Source: CAZKAP01 sp964550895
GTDB taxonomy: Bacteria; Bacteroidota; Bacteroidia; Flavobacteriales; Flavobacteriaceae
Assembly (NCBI GenBank): GCA_964550895.1
Contig: CAZKAP010000006.1
Span: 13,069-77,068, forward strand
DNA: 64,000 bases
Direction: 5' to 3'
Under the pieces are notes generated by a model. The model worked only from the letters and a program-made list of their open reading frames with translations. It ran no database searches and was not told where the DNA came from. Every line of letters starts with the position of its first letter. Positions within the stretch are counted from its first letter, which is position 1. Positions 15,926 through 24,598 of this stretch are shown piece after piece. The position numbers were made by a program, and so were the translations under genes.

Positions 15926-17311
15926 CTAAAAAATCACCCGTTCCTTAACCCCGTCCTTATTGATCAGGGTCATACGGATACGGTCGTAGTTCCTGGGGCC
16001 GCTAAGGAGTTTTTCGGCATCCCCGATATCCTCTACTTTTTCCCCATTGATCTCCACTATGACTTTGCCGTTCAGGTCGTAGTCCCTGAAATTCAAGGCT
16101 GAGGCCACGATTTTAGCGCCTTTGCGGGTACCGTATGTACGTGCGTCCGTATCGCTCAGGTTTCGAACCCTAAGACCCATACCGGGAATATCGAGCATTT
16201 GAGATTTCATGAGGCGGACCGGTAGTTCCAGCGTCTTTCCATTCCGGTTTACTTTGAGCACGACCTCATCACCCGGTCTCTTGGAGGAGAGGTATCCCCG
16301 TAAATCCGTGAAGGTGCGCACGCGGACCCTATCGATTCCCTTGATGATATCGCCTTCCTTTACTCCGGCCTTTTCGGCACCAAGGCCTTCCTCCACGCCC
16401 GAGATATACACCCCATCGATTTCGTCCAGTCCGGCCTCCACTGCGGCGCGGGTATTCGGCGGCAGGTAGTTGATACCGATAATACCCTTCTGTACCTCAC
16501 CGAATTCCATGATGTCCTCGACCACTTTCTTGGCAATATTACTCGGCACTGCGAAGGAATACCCGACATAGGAGCCGGTCTGTGAGGTGATCGCGGTATT
16601 GATTCCGATCAGGTCTCCGTTGGTATTGACCAGGGCTCCTCCACTGTTACCCGGATTCACGGCTGCATCCGTCTGTATAAAGGCCTGATTCCTGGAATCG
16701 GATAGGGAGCGGGACTTCGCGCTGATGATACCGGCGGTTACGGTGGAGGTCAGGTTAAACGGGTTGCCCACCGCCAGGACCCATTCTCCGATCCGGGTAT
16801 TGTCGGAATTCCCGAAAGCGAGGTAGGGCAGGTCCTCTTCCTCTATCTTGAGCAGTGCGATATCCGACTTGGGATCGGTGCCCACGATACGGGCTTCGTA
16901 ACTCTTATTATTGTTCAGGGTGACCTCCAACTGCAGCGAATTGTCAATCACGTGGTTGTTGGTAACTATGTAGCCATCGGGCGATATAATGACTCCGGAG
17001 CCCGTCCCCAGTTGGGGCCGGGGCGTTCCCTCAAAACCGTAGAAGAAATCGAGCAGGCTGTTGCCATTTCGTTTCTGAGCGGTTACATTTTTAACGTGAA
17101 CCACTGCGTTTACCGTTTTCTCCGCGGCATAGGTGAAGTCGGAGGGGACGGCAGAAGCCGATCGTCCAGCAGCGGCTGTAACCAGGGGGGCATCCGTTGG
17201 CGGTTCAATCCACTTGTAGGTTACCTCATCATTGAAAAGCTTATAAATCCCAAGGGAGACGGCTCCTCCCAGCAGGGCAATCACAAACAGCGAAAGGGAT
17301 TTTTTCATCAT
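15926..17311 (-). CDS. HtrA/DegQ-type periplasmic serine protease
   Basis: 461 residues. An N-terminal signal/anchor (about 4-24) is followed by a trypsin-like domain with catalytic triad H120 (TNNHVI), D150 (KSDIAL) and S223 (NPGNSGGAL), then two PDZ domains (about 255-345 and 370-455). The protease degrades or refolds misfolded envelope proteins. The gene stands alone, with its own terminator and an upstream region carrying a TAnnTTTG element plus four GTTAA repeats also seen before the histidine kinase operon, suggesting stress control. Confidence 0.96.
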   Translation of the reverse strand: MMKKSLSLFVIALLGGAVSLGIYKLFNDEVTYKWIEPPTDAPLVTAAAGRSASAVPSDFTYAAEKTVNAVVHVKNVTAQKRNGNSLLDFFYGFEGTPRPQLGTGSGVIISPDGYIVTNNHVIDNSLQLEVTLNNNKSYEARIVGTDPKSDIALLKIEEEDLPYLAFGNSDNTRIGEWVLAVGNPFNLTSTVTAGIISAKSRSLSDSRNQAFIQTDAAVNPGNSGGALVNTNGDLIGINTAITSQTGSYVGYSFAVPSNIAKKVVEDIMEFGEVQKGIIGINYLPPNTRAAVEAGLDEIDGVYISGVEEGLGAEKAGVKEGDIIKGIDRVRVRTFTDLRGYLSSKRPGDEVVLKVNRNGKTLELPVRLMKSQMLDIPGMGLRVRNLSDTDARTYGTRKGAKIVASALNFRDYDLNGKVIVEINGEKVEDIGDAEKLLSGPRNYDRIRMTLINKDGVKERVIF

Positions 17312-17333
17312 TCTTTGGCTTTATGTTTCACGT

Positions 17334-17404
17334 CAAATTTATCGGGACAGATTTTAACATATTACAGTTTTTAACGCCTCTTTAACTGCTAAAAAATACT
17401 TAAC
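17334..17404 (-). promoter_or_regulatory. HtrA promoter with a GTTAA repeat cluster
   Basis: On the minus strand a TAAATTTG -7 element (17341-17334) lies about 23 bases before the ATG, but no TTG is found at the -33 position. Instead, four GTTAA pentamers lie upstream, at 17354-17358, 17371-17375, 17382-17386 and 17400-17404. The middle two are spaced 11 bp start to start, the helical-turn spacing that OmpR-type regulators use. Replacement of the -33 box by repeats is typical of activated promoters. Confidence 0.5.
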
Positions 17405-17551
17405 AGATCTTCGTTTCCGAAGGCGGGACTCTTCGGGCTACTCCTCTGCATTCCCGATCCCGGTTGTAACAGCCCACTCATATTTAGCCTCATGCACTAG
17501 CTCGATATCCGCCAGGTCCGCAATGCTATGGAATCTCCGAATCCCCGATTG

Positions 17552-17559
17552 TATATTTG
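17552..17559 (+). promoter_or_regulatory. dapF -7 element (TATATTTG) with a near-leaderless start
   Basis: TATATTTG matches TAnnTTTG exactly and ends four bases before the dapF ATG, so the transcript would have almost no leader. No convincing TTG is seen 17-23 bases upstream, which lowers confidence. The rest of the 17405-17551 gap shows only a small hairpin (17417-17436) and no gene. Confidence 0.5.
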
Positions 17560-17563
17560 CTTA

Positions 17564-18352
17564 ATGCAGAATTCAAATTCCTTGCCATTCTTTAAGTACC
17601 AGGGCACCGGCAACGATTTTGTCATGATCGATAATCGGCAAGGCAGTTTCGAACTCGGTACGGAACGCATACGCGAGATTTGCGCCCGAAGGACCGGGGT
17701 AGGGGCCGACGGTTTGATCCTCTTGCAGCACTCGGACACACTGGACTTTCGCATGGTTTATTTCAATGCGGACGGACGCGAGAGCACCATGTGCGGGAAT
17801 GGGGGCCGGTGTATTGTATCCTTTGCCCGCCGGCTGGGGCTGATTGAGAAGGAGGCCCGGTTCGAGGCTGTGGACGGGTACCATCGCGCGCTACTAGACG
17901 GGGATGTGGTGACCCTGTATATGTCGGATGTAAACCGGGTGGAAGAGCGATACGTCGGTTACTTTGTCGATACGGGTTCGCCCCATTACGTGCAGGTGAT
18001 GAATCAGTTGAAGGGCTGGAATGTCGATGCTCAAGGGCGTCGTATTCGATATGAGGAATTCGGAGAGGAGGGTGCCAATGTGAATTTCGTTCAGGTCATC
18101 GAACCGGACGGGATCCGGGTACGTACCTATGAACGTGGGGTAGAAGCCGAGACCCTTTCGTGCGGCACGGGGGTCACGGCGGCCAGTCTCGCGATGCACG
18201 CCAAAGGCTACGTCCGGTCCGAACGGATCCGGGTGGAAACCCCCGGCGGATCACTTGTGGTGGGATTCCGTCCCCTTCCCGAGGGAGGATACGACCAGGT
18301 TTTCCTGCAAGGACCGGCTACCTTTGTGTATAGTGGAATGTTGCCATGGTAG
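17564..18352 (+). CDS. dapF: Diaminopimelate epimerase
   Basis: 262 residues from the ATG at 17564, which gives FFKYQGTGNDFV near the start as in the family. The two active-site cysteines are C77 (MCGNGGRC) and C200 (LSCGTGVTAA). The enzyme converts LL- to meso-diaminopimelate for lysine and peptidoglycan synthesis, without a cofactor. It heads a plus-strand cell-wall cluster; its stop overlaps the start of the following GNAT gene by seven bases. Confidence 0.97.
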   Translation: MQNSNSLPFFKYQGTGNDFVMIDNRQGSFELGTERIREICARRTGVGADGLILLQHSDTLDFRMVYFNADGRESTMCGNGGRCIVSFARRLGLIEKEARFEAVDGYHRALLDGDVVTLYMSDVNRVEERYVGYFVDTGSPHYVQVMNQLKGWNVDAQGRRIRYEEFGEEGANVNFVQVIEPDGIRVRTYERGVEAETLSCGTGVTAASLAMHAKGYVRSERIRVETPGGSLVVGFRPLPEGGYDQVFLQGPATFVYSGMLPW

Positions 18353-18882
18353 AACTCAAGGGGACACATATCGGTCTTAGGGCCCTCGAGCCTGAGGATC
18401 TCGGGTTTTTGTATACCCTGGAGAATACGGCCGAGATCTGGGAAGTCAGTGAGACACTCGAGCCCTTCTCCCGCAGTGTACTGCAGGACTACCTAAAAAA
18501 TGCTTCGGAGGGTATTCGTGGATCCGGTCAACTCCGACTCCTCATTTACTCAACGACCGATAACCGATCGCTCGGATTCCTGGATTTTTATGATTTCGAC
18601 AGCCTGAATCAACGGGTTGGCCTGGGTATTGCCATACTTCGAAGGGAGGATCGGGGCAAGGGGTATGGGAATGAGAGCCTGAAAATTGGCCTGGATTATG
18701 CCTTTAACGTCTTGCAAGTCCATCAGGTTTTTGCTAATATTCCTGCCGATAATGAGCCCAGCATCCACCTTTTCGAATCCGTGGGATTCAACTGTCAGGG
18801 CCGGAGGAAGGATTGGATACGAACCGCGGGCAGCTTTAAAGACCAACTGATATATCAGAAATTTTTGAATGAAAAACCTTAA
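18346..18882 (+). CDS. RimJ/RimL-like GNAT acetyltransferase
   Basis: 178 residues. The N-terminal LRALEPEDLGFLYTLENT and the acetyl-CoA loop REDRGKGYGNESL, followed by VHQVFANIPADNEPSIHLFESVGF, are the RimL-type pattern. It could acetylate a protein N-terminus or a small amine; the substrate is unknown. It overlaps dapF by seven bases and mltG by fourteen, so the three are translated as a tight unit. Confidence 0.9.
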   Translation: MVELKGTHIGLRALEPEDLGFLYTLENTAEIWEVSETLEPFSRSVLQDYLKNASEGIRGSGQLRLLIYSTTDNRSLGFLDFYDFDSLNQRVGLGIAILRREDRGKGYGNESLKIGLDYAFNVLQVHQVFANIPADNEPSIHLFESVGFNCQGRRKDWIRTAGSFKDQLIYQKFLNEKP

Positions 18883-19915
18883 ACGAATTGTCGTAGTCGT
18901 CGCCATACTGGGCCTCCTGGTATGTGCCTATTTGTCATATGGGGTCTATCAGATCGTTCTGGCCCCGAATGTGAAGGAAAGCCTGGAGGAGGACTATGTA
19001 TATATACCCACGGGAACGGAATTTCCGGAGCTGTTAAACCTGCTCGAACCCGTGCTCAAGGACACCGGCACGTTTTCCATGCTGGCGGTGCGCAAACAGT
19101 ACGATACCCGTGTCAAGCCCGGCCGCTACGCGTTAAAGCCGGGCATGAGCAACAATGATATCATAAACGTACTGCGTAGCCAGAATCTGCCATTGCGGCT
19201 CGCCTTCAACAATCAGGAAACCCTGGCCAATTTCGCGGGGCGCATTGGAAGCGAGATCGAAGCGGACAGCACAGACCTACTTATGGCTTTTACCGATCCC
19301 GTCTTCCTGAACGAACTCGGTATGAATCCTCGCAATGTCCTGTCCATCGTTATTCCCAACACCTATGAGGTATATTGGAATACCGATGCCCGGAGTTTCA
19401 GGGACCGCATGCTCAGAGAATACAAACGATTCTGGACCGATAATCGGGTCCGGCTGGCTAAAGACAGGGAGCTTACTCCCCCAGAGGCCTACGTACTGGC
19501 ATCCATCGTGCAAAAAGAGACTTCCCGACCGGACGAACGCCCCAGGGTTGCAGGCGTATACCTGAATCGATTGCGAATGGGAATGCGGCTGCAGGCCGAT
19601 CCTACAGTCATTTTTGCCATAAAGGAGTCTACAGGGGATTACGATACGATTATCCGACGGGTCCTGAATAGGGATCTGGAGCTCGACTCCCCCTATAACA
19701 CCTATAAGTATACCGGCCTGCCACCGGGGCCTATCGCCATGCCGGACATATCTTCCATTGAGGCCGTTCTCCGGCCTGAGGAACATCAGTTCCTGTATTT
19801 CGTCGCCGATCCCGAACGACCAGGCTATCATCTTTTCGGACGTAACTTGTCCGAACATAACCGCAATAAGAGTAAGTATATTCAGTGGTTGGATGTCCAG
19901 AATATACGCCGTTAA
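18869..19915 (+). CDS. mltG: Endolytic peptidoglycan transglycosylase MltG
   Basis: 348 residues. One N-terminal TM helix (about 7-27) is followed by a LysM-like/linker part and the YceG catalytic domain with LASIVQKET (conserved Glu), RVAGVYLNRLRMGMRLQADPTV, SPYNTY and GLPPGPIAMP. MltG cuts nascent glycan strands at the inner membrane and sets their length. It starts inside the preceding GNAT gene and follows dapF, the supplier of the wall precursor. Confidence 0.96.
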   Translation: MKNLKRIVVVVAILGLLVCAYLSYGVYQIVLAPNVKESLEEDYVYIPTGTEFPELLNLLEPVLKDTGTFSMLAVRKQYDTRVKPGRYALKPGMSNNDIINVLRSQNLPLRLAFNNQETLANFAGRIGSEIEADSTDLLMAFTDPVFLNELGMNPRNVLSIVIPNTYEVYWNTDARSFRDRMLREYKRFWTDNRVRLAKDRELTPPEAYVLASIVQKETSRPDERPRVAGVYLNRLRMGMRLQADPTVIFAIKESTGDYDTIIRRVLNRDLELDSPYNTYKYTGLPPGPIAMPDISSIEAVLRPEEHQFLYFVADPERPGYHLFGRNLSEHNRNKSKYIQWLDVQNIRR

Positions 19916-19982
19916 ACGGGTAATGGGCCTGATATTCAGAGATTACTCTAATTTTGTTCTACGATTTGTCAAGGTAGAAAAA

Positions 19983-20699
19983 ATGAAGAATCGAATGAAT
20001 ACCAACAGGCAGGAATGGATACTTAGGTCGGTAGCCTTATCCACCGTTCTGATCCTATTGGTTCTGATGGTCCGGTTCGGCCAGGAAAAACCCGGGGTTC
20101 CCGAGTCACTGCTGGTGACCCAGTTGCTGGACGAGTACCACACCCCGAAATGGGACTGCCTGCCTTCCTGGGGCTGGGATTTTCACAGCTACACTCATGA
20201 CAACCGCGGGTTCATCGCCTTTAAGGAATCTTTGGGTTTCAAGGAGTCCGGAGGCCGTTACGGTGCGGTGAATACCCTGGGGTATATTGGAAAGTATCAG
20301 TTCGGCGAGGAAGCCCTCAAGGACTGCGGGGTATTCGATTACGATGCATTCCTGTCCGACGCCCGGCTGCAGGAGGAGGTATTCGCATATTACACCTTTC
20401 GCAATCGCAGTCGTCTGAGTCGCTACATCGAGGCATTCGAAAACCGGACCGTTAACGGTACGCTGATTACGGAATCGGGCCTACTGGCAGCCGCCCACCT
20501 TGCGGGTGTCGGCAGCGTCAAGAAATTCCTGAAGACCGACGGGGAATTTAATTCGGAAGACGTCTATGGGAGCAGTATTACTTATTATTTGGAGCGGTTT
20601 TCCGGTTATGAAATAGGGGAGTACGTACTACCCGATACCCTGAACCCCCTGGACCGGGTACACAGCAACGCGACGGAGATACTTGCGATGAAGCCATAA
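19983..20699 (+). CDS. Membrane-anchored lysozyme-like (transglycosylase-fold) protein
   Basis: 238 residues from the ATG at 19983. A single TM helix (about 14-31) is followed by an extracytoplasmic domain with FIAFKESLGFKESGGRYGAVNTLGY and GKYQFG: an E-S-G-G motif (E88) plus the Y-Q-F/AVN pattern of lytic transglycosylase folds. Flavobacterial relatives are often labelled LysM peptidoglycan-binding protein, though no LysM motif is evident here. It follows mltG by 67 bases, suggesting a wall-remodelling role. The catalytic assignment is inferred from the motif. Confidence 0.7.
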   Translation: MKNRMNTNRQEWILRSVALSTVLILLVLMVRFGQEKPGVPESLLVTQLLDEYHTPKWDCLPSWGWDFHSYTHDNRGFIAFKESLGFKESGGRYGAVNTLGYIGKYQFGEEALKDCGVFDYDAFLSDARLQEEVFAYYTFRNRSRLSRYIEAFENRTVNGTLITESGLLAAAHLAGVGSVKKFLKTDGEFNSEDVYGSSITYYLERFSGYEIGEYVLPDTLNPLDRVHSNATEILAMKP

Positions 20700-20734
20700 T
20701 ACATGCCCGTTCCTTCTGAATTGGTCGCCTGCAC

Positions 20735-21496
20735 TCAGAACTCCACGGCCTCGGCCTGAATGATAAAAATGGTAGGTTTCTTGTGCAGTTCCAGCGGATA
20801 GAGTTGCCACTCTTTGATAGTTCGGGTCACGAGGTACTCACTTTCCAGGGTGACATCGGAAGCGATACATAGAGAGGTTGAGGAATGCAGGGTCTTGCGC
20901 AGCTCGAGAAATAGTTTGTCATTGCGATATGGAGTTTCCATAAATATCTGTGCATAGCCGGAACCACGGGATTCCTTCTCGAGCGTCCTGATGGCCTTTC
21001 TTCGCTCCTCGTTGCCGATGGGCAGATACCCGTGAAAACTGAATTGTTGTCCGTTAAGACCGCTCCCCATAAGGGCGAGCAGTATACTGGACGGGCCAAC
21101 TAAAGGAACAACCCGAATACCTTCACCATGAGCGAGCCGGACCACTTCCGATCCCGGATCTGCTATTCCCGGGCAGCCTGCTTCGGAAAGTATCCCGACA
21201 TGCCTACCTTCCCGGCAGGCCTGCAGAAAATCAGGAATCTCATCGGGTTGGGTGAATTTGTTCAGCTGATGGAGGATCAGGCTGTTTTGTGATTTCCCAG
21301 AGCTGATCTTCTTGATAAAATGTCGGGCCGATTTTTCATTTTCGACTATGTATTCGTCGGTTTGCTCCACCACCCGTTTTATGGATATGGGCAGGACTTC
21401 CAACGGAGCGATCTCTCCGAGGGTCACTGGAATCAGGTACAGGATGCCGCTGGGGGCTTGAGAGGCATCTTGGCCGTTAGAGTCTTCCTGTTCCAT
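20735..21496 (-). CDS. RsmI-related SAM-dependent methyltransferase (tetrapyrrole-methylase fold)
   Basis: 253 residues. LYLIPVTLGEIAPLEVLP, VGILSEAGCPGIADPGSEVVRLAH and VVPLVGPSSILLALMGSGLNGQ are the fold's signatures. Bacteroidota usually carry both a true RsmI (2'-O-methylation of C1402 in 16S rRNA) and this shorter paralogous group. The FHGYLPIGNEERR stretch fits the second group, so I do not assign the symbol. Its start overlaps the end of the upstream phosphatase gene by 20 bases. Confidence 0.85.
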   Translation of the reverse strand: MEQEDSNGQDASQAPSGILYLIPVTLGEIAPLEVLPISIKRVVEQTDEYIVENEKSARHFIKKISSGKSQNSLILHQLNKFTQPDEIPDFLQACREGRHVGILSEAGCPGIADPGSEVVRLAHGEGIRVVPLVGPSSILLALMGSGLNGQQFSFHGYLPIGNEERRKAIRTLEKESRGSGYAQIFMETPYRNDKLFLELRKTLHSSTSLCIASDVTLESEYLVTRTIKEWQLYPLELHKKPTIFIIQAEAVEF

Positions 21497-21953
21497 GTCG
21501 TTGTTTTAGTTCTCGGGCCAGGTTATTAGCGGCCTGATAAAGCAGTTCGTAAACGTACTCGAAATCCCGGTTACGGCCATGATAAGGATCGGGCACTTCG
21601 TCCACGGGGCCTTCTCCATAGGCTTGCAGGAATAGAACCACTTTGGAACGGTCGGCTTCGGTAGGGGCCAGCCGCCTGCAGTTTTCCTGATTTTCCCGGT
21701 CCATGGCGAGGATCAGGTCGAATTCCTCAAAATCGTCAGACGTGATTGGCCGGGACCGCTGGCTTCCGATCTGTATGCCGTGGCGCAAGGCAATCTCCGT
21801 AGATCGCGGATCCGGGGCCGAATTCCTGTGGTAGGAGGAAGTTCCAGCAGATTCTACTCGAACAGGTAGTTCCCTGGTCAGATCCTCGATTATACCCTGA
21901 GCCAGGGGAGAGCGACAGATGTTTCCCAGGCAAACCGCTAAAACGGAATACAT
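21477..21953 (-). CDS. Low-molecular-weight protein-tyrosine phosphatase
   Basis: 158 residues, family length. The P-loop CLGNICRSP (residues 8-16) supplies the nucleophilic Cys and the Arg, and the general acid Asp is in VPDPYHGR. Such enzymes act on phosphotyrosine, for example of capsule kinases, or on arginine phosphate; the target is unknown here. It lies between dnaA (12 bases upstream) and the methyltransferase, probably in one transcript. Confidence 0.94.
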   Translation of the reverse strand: MYSVLAVCLGNICRSPLAQGIIEDLTRELPVRVESAGTSSYHRNSAPDPRSTEIALRHGIQIGSQRSRPITSDDFEEFDLILAMDRENQENCRRLAPTEADRSKVVLFLQAYGEGPVDEVPDPYHGRNRDFEYVYELLYQAANNLARELKQRHGTGRL

Positions 21954-21965
21954 AGGTAATCGATT

Positions 21966-23396
21966 TTAAGAGAATTTCTTTTCCAGTTCCTCTACGTACT
22001 TGCGGAACTGTTTGTCGGTTTCCGACAGATTATTGACCGTTCGGCAGGCGTGCAGTACGGTTGCGTGGTCCCGATTACCTATATGGGAACCTATGCTGGC
22101 CAGTGAAGCCTTGGTACACTTCTTGGCGAAATACATAGCCAGTTGCCTTGCCTGTACCACATAGCGTTTTCGGGTGGGCGACTGAAGCGTTTCCACGTCG
22201 AGATCGAAGTAGTCCGCTACGGTTTTCTGTATGTAGTCTATGGAAATGTCCTTGCGCGTATTCTTTACGAAGTTCTCTACGATTCCCGCTACCAGGTCCA
22301 TAGTAATCTCCTTCTTGGCATACGAAGAGTGGGCCATGAGGCTGATCACTACTCCCTCCAGCTCGCGTATATTACTCTTCACGTGCTTGGCGACGTAGTG
22401 CAGGATGTCGTCGGATAGCTCCACGCCATCGCGGTACAGCCGATTCTTTAATATAGCAATACGCGTCTGCAGATCCGGGCTCAGGAGCTCTGCGGACAGT
22501 CCCCATTTAAAGCGCGACAACAGGCGAAGTTCGAAGTCCTGGAGGTCTACGGGTGGCTTGTCCGAGGTGAGTATGAGTTGCTTGCGGTTCTGGTGAAGGT
22601 GATTAAAAATGTGAAAGAAAACGTCTTGTGTCTTCGTTTTGCCCGAGAAAAACTGGATGTCGTCTATAATAAGTACATCGATCAGCTGATAGAAGTGCAC
22701 AAAGTCGTTGCGGGTATTGTTTTTTGCCGAATCCGCATATTGTTGAGTGAAGCGATCGGCCGGGATGTAAAGGACCGTTTTCTCTGGAAATTTTTCCTTG
22801 ATCTCAACTCCCACGGCATGGGCCAGATGCGTTTTGCCCAGGCCAACATTTCCGAAGATCAGCAGAGGGTTAAATGCGGTGCCTCCGGGTTTGTTGGCGA
22901 CGGCCATAGCGGCGGATCGCGCCAGTCGGTTGGACTCCCCCTCCAGGAAGTTGTCAAAGTTGTAATTCGAATTGAGCTGGGACTCAATCTTTACATTTCG
23001 GATTCCGGGGATCACAAAAGGATTACGCAGTTCGGGATTCTTCTTGTTTACCGATACATCCAGTTCCTGTGACTGAACAGCGGGTCGGTTATTGCTTGGA
23101 ATCTTTTCCGTCACCGGATTTTCGCTGTGGTTTCGATTGCTCATACGGATTACGTATACCAGACGTGCTGAATCCCCAAGTTCCTTGGTCAGGGCTACTT
23201 TCAGCAGTTTTACGTAGTGTTCTTCCAGCCACTCATAAAAGAATTTACTGGGAACTTCGATGCTCAATACACTTCCGTTTAATCTCAGGGGTCTAATGGG
23301 TTCAAACCAGGTTTTATAGGCCTGTGGTTGTATGTTGTCCTGTATAAATTGAAGACAGTTGTTCCACACCGAGATGGCGGACGCGGTTATTGGCAT
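21966..23396 (-). CDS. dnaA: Chromosomal replication initiator DnaA
   Basis: 476 residues with the four DnaA domains: N-terminal DnaB-interaction domain (WNNCLQFIQDNIQPQAYKTWF), a variable linker (about 90-145), the AAA+ core with Walker A GNVGLGKT (182-189), Walker B LIIDDIQFF and the arginine-finger region, and the DnaA-box-binding helix-turn-helix with GNRDHATVLHA near the C-terminus. It opens oriC and loads DnaB. The upstream 199 bases contain no convincing DnaA boxes, so the origin is probably elsewhere. It is divergent from the thioesterase gene. Confidence 0.98.
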   Translation of the reverse strand: MPITASAISVWNNCLQFIQDNIQPQAYKTWFEPIRPLRLNGSVLSIEVPSKFFYEWLEEHYVKLLKVALTKELGDSARLVYVIRMSNRNHSENPVTEKIPSNNRPAVQSQELDVSVNKKNPELRNPFVIPGIRNVKIESQLNSNYNFDNFLEGESNRLARSAAMAVANKPGGTAFNPLLIFGNVGLGKTHLAHAVGVEIKEKFPEKTVLYIPADRFTQQYADSAKNNTRNDFVHFYQLIDVLIIDDIQFFSGKTKTQDVFFHIFNHLHQNRKQLILTSDKPPVDLQDFELRLLSRFKWGLSAELLSPDLQTRIAILKNRLYRDGVELSDDILHYVAKHVKSNIRELEGVVISLMAHSSYAKKEITMDLVAGIVENFVKNTRKDISIDYIQKTVADYFDLDVETLQSPTRKRYVVQARQLAMYFAKKCTKASLASIGSHIGNRDHATVLHACRTVNNLSETDKQFRKYVEELEKKFS

Positions 23397-23549
23397 TGCC
23401 TGTTAAATTAATGGTTAGTGTTTGACTAAACTAGACAGATTTTGGGGGTAATCCGTGTGCCTTGGATGAGGCAAATATTGAAACAATTAATTGGAAAAAA
23501 AAATGCAGAACACATTGAAATATTCGAATTTTTTTCGCAATTTCTCCAT

Positions 23550-23566
23550 AACGTTAGTTTAACGTT
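23550..23566. repeat. Inverted repeat in the dnaA/thioesterase intergenic region
   Basis: AACGTTAGTTTAACGTT is an imperfect palindrome (7 of 8 positions paired, 1-base centre) 30 bases before the thioesterase ATG. The rest of 23397-23595 is AT-rich, with no DnaA box cluster and no gene. It could be an operator for either divergent gene. Confidence 0.35.
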
Positions 23567-23595
23567 TCCTACAAAGTACTAAACATTCCATTAAC

Positions 23596-24012
23596 ATGAT
23601 CGAACACATTTCTACCTTCCGTATACAGTATAATGAAACGGATCAGATGGGTGTGGTGCACCATGCTAACTATTTGAAATACATGGAAATGGGTAGAATT
23701 GAATGGTTGCGAAGCCTCGGCGTGAGCTATGCCGAAATGGAGCGTCGCGGGGTGCTTCTTCCCGTAGTCTCCGTACAGGTCAATTTTAGGCATCCTTGCT
23801 ATTTCGATGATACTATGACACTTACCACCAGGATGGTCGAACTGCCTCGAGGAAGCATAAGGTTTGACTATTGTATGGTGAACCAAAACGGGGTCCTTGT
23901 GATGAAGTCGGAGGCGGTCCTGGCCTTTATCGATTCGGGCCGCTTCCGGCCGGTAAAGTGTCCTCCCGACCTCTTCGCTATATTCGAAAAGGCCTTCAAG
24001 GCTCCGGTCTGA
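23596..24012 (+). CDS. Acyl-CoA thioesterase, YbgC/4HBT hot-dog family
   Basis: 138 residues, a single hot-dog domain. The signature YNETDQMGVVHHANYLKYMEMGRIEWL contains the catalytic Asp of D-x-M-G-x-V. YbgC-like proteins hydrolyse acyl-CoA or acyl-ACP, often near envelope genes. It is transcribed divergently from dnaA, and its end overlaps the end of the convergent IMPACT-family gene by 17 bases. Confidence 0.9.
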   Translation: MIEHISTFRIQYNETDQMGVVHHANYLKYMEMGRIEWLRSLGVSYAEMERRGVLLPVVSVQVNFRHPCYFDDTMTLTTRMVELPRGSIRFDYCMVNQNGVLVMKSEAVLAFIDSGRFRPVKCPPDLFAIFEKAFKAPV

Positions 24013-24598
24013 TGGTCAGTTGCATTTCCTCCAGGCGGCAGAGAAAGTCCGCCTTAAGCTCCAAAGGACATTGTATGCGCACCTCGATGGGGTGTCGGGT
24101 AAAATCGGGTTCTATCAGAAGTTCGAAGTCTTTCTTCATCCTTCTGATCTTCTCCAATCCGGCATGATCGCTCAATACCCTGACACTAAATCGAGGCAGA
24201 ATCCGCTGGAGCCGGGTCTGCTCGGCGGCACCGGCGGCAGCGGTACCATACGCCCGGATCAGTCCTCCTTTGCCGAGTTTTACTCCCCCGAAATAACGTG
24301 TTACCGTTATCAGTACGTGCGTCAGCCTGTTTTTCTCAATCTGGTTGAGAATGGGAATGCCCGCGGTATAACCGGGTTCACCATCGTCACTGCATCCGGA
24401 ATATACGGGATCCCATCCGAGGCGCCAGGCATAACAGACGTGATTGGCCTTGGGGTGTAAATCCCGGACCGATTGCAGCTGTTTTTGCCATTCCTCCTGC
24501 GATCGTACCGGAAAACACTGTGCAATGAACTTGCTGTTTTTCTCTTTCATAAGAAAGGGTTCCGACGGTTTCGCTGCAGTGTAGTATTCCAAGTTCAT
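23996..24598 (-). CDS. IMPACT/YigZ family protein
   Basis: 200 residues from the ATG at 24598, which forms a TAATG overlap with the stop of the upstream EamA gene; an extension to 24661 would lie inside that gene. The YigZ core is seen in NHVCYAWRLG, SDDGEPGYTAG and ITVTRYFGGVKLGKGGLIRAYG. The family relates to eukaryotic IMPACT, a regulator of Gcn2; the bacterial role is unresolved. It is the last gene of the ribD-HAD-EamA-IMPACT run. Confidence 0.92.
   Translation of the reverse strand: MNLEYYTAAKPSEPFLMKEKNSKFIAQCFPVRSQEEWQKQLQSVRDLHPKANHVCYAWRLGWDPVYSGCSDDGEPGYTAGIPILNQIEKNRLTHVLITVTRYFGGVKLGKGGLIRAYGTAAAGAAEQTRLQRILPRFSVRVLSDHAGLEKIRRMKKDFELLIEPDFTRHPIEVRIQCPLELKADFLCRLEEMQLTIRPEP

Noticed and set aside
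17417..17436. Hairpin CCGAAG/CTTCGG upstream of dapF
   Set aside because: Only 6 bp with an 8-base loop and no T-run; too weak to call a terminator or attenuator.
23397..23595. Possible oriC beside dnaA
   Set aside because: The region is AT-rich but no cluster of TTATCCACA-like boxes is visible on either strand, and origins in this phylum are often not next to dnaA.
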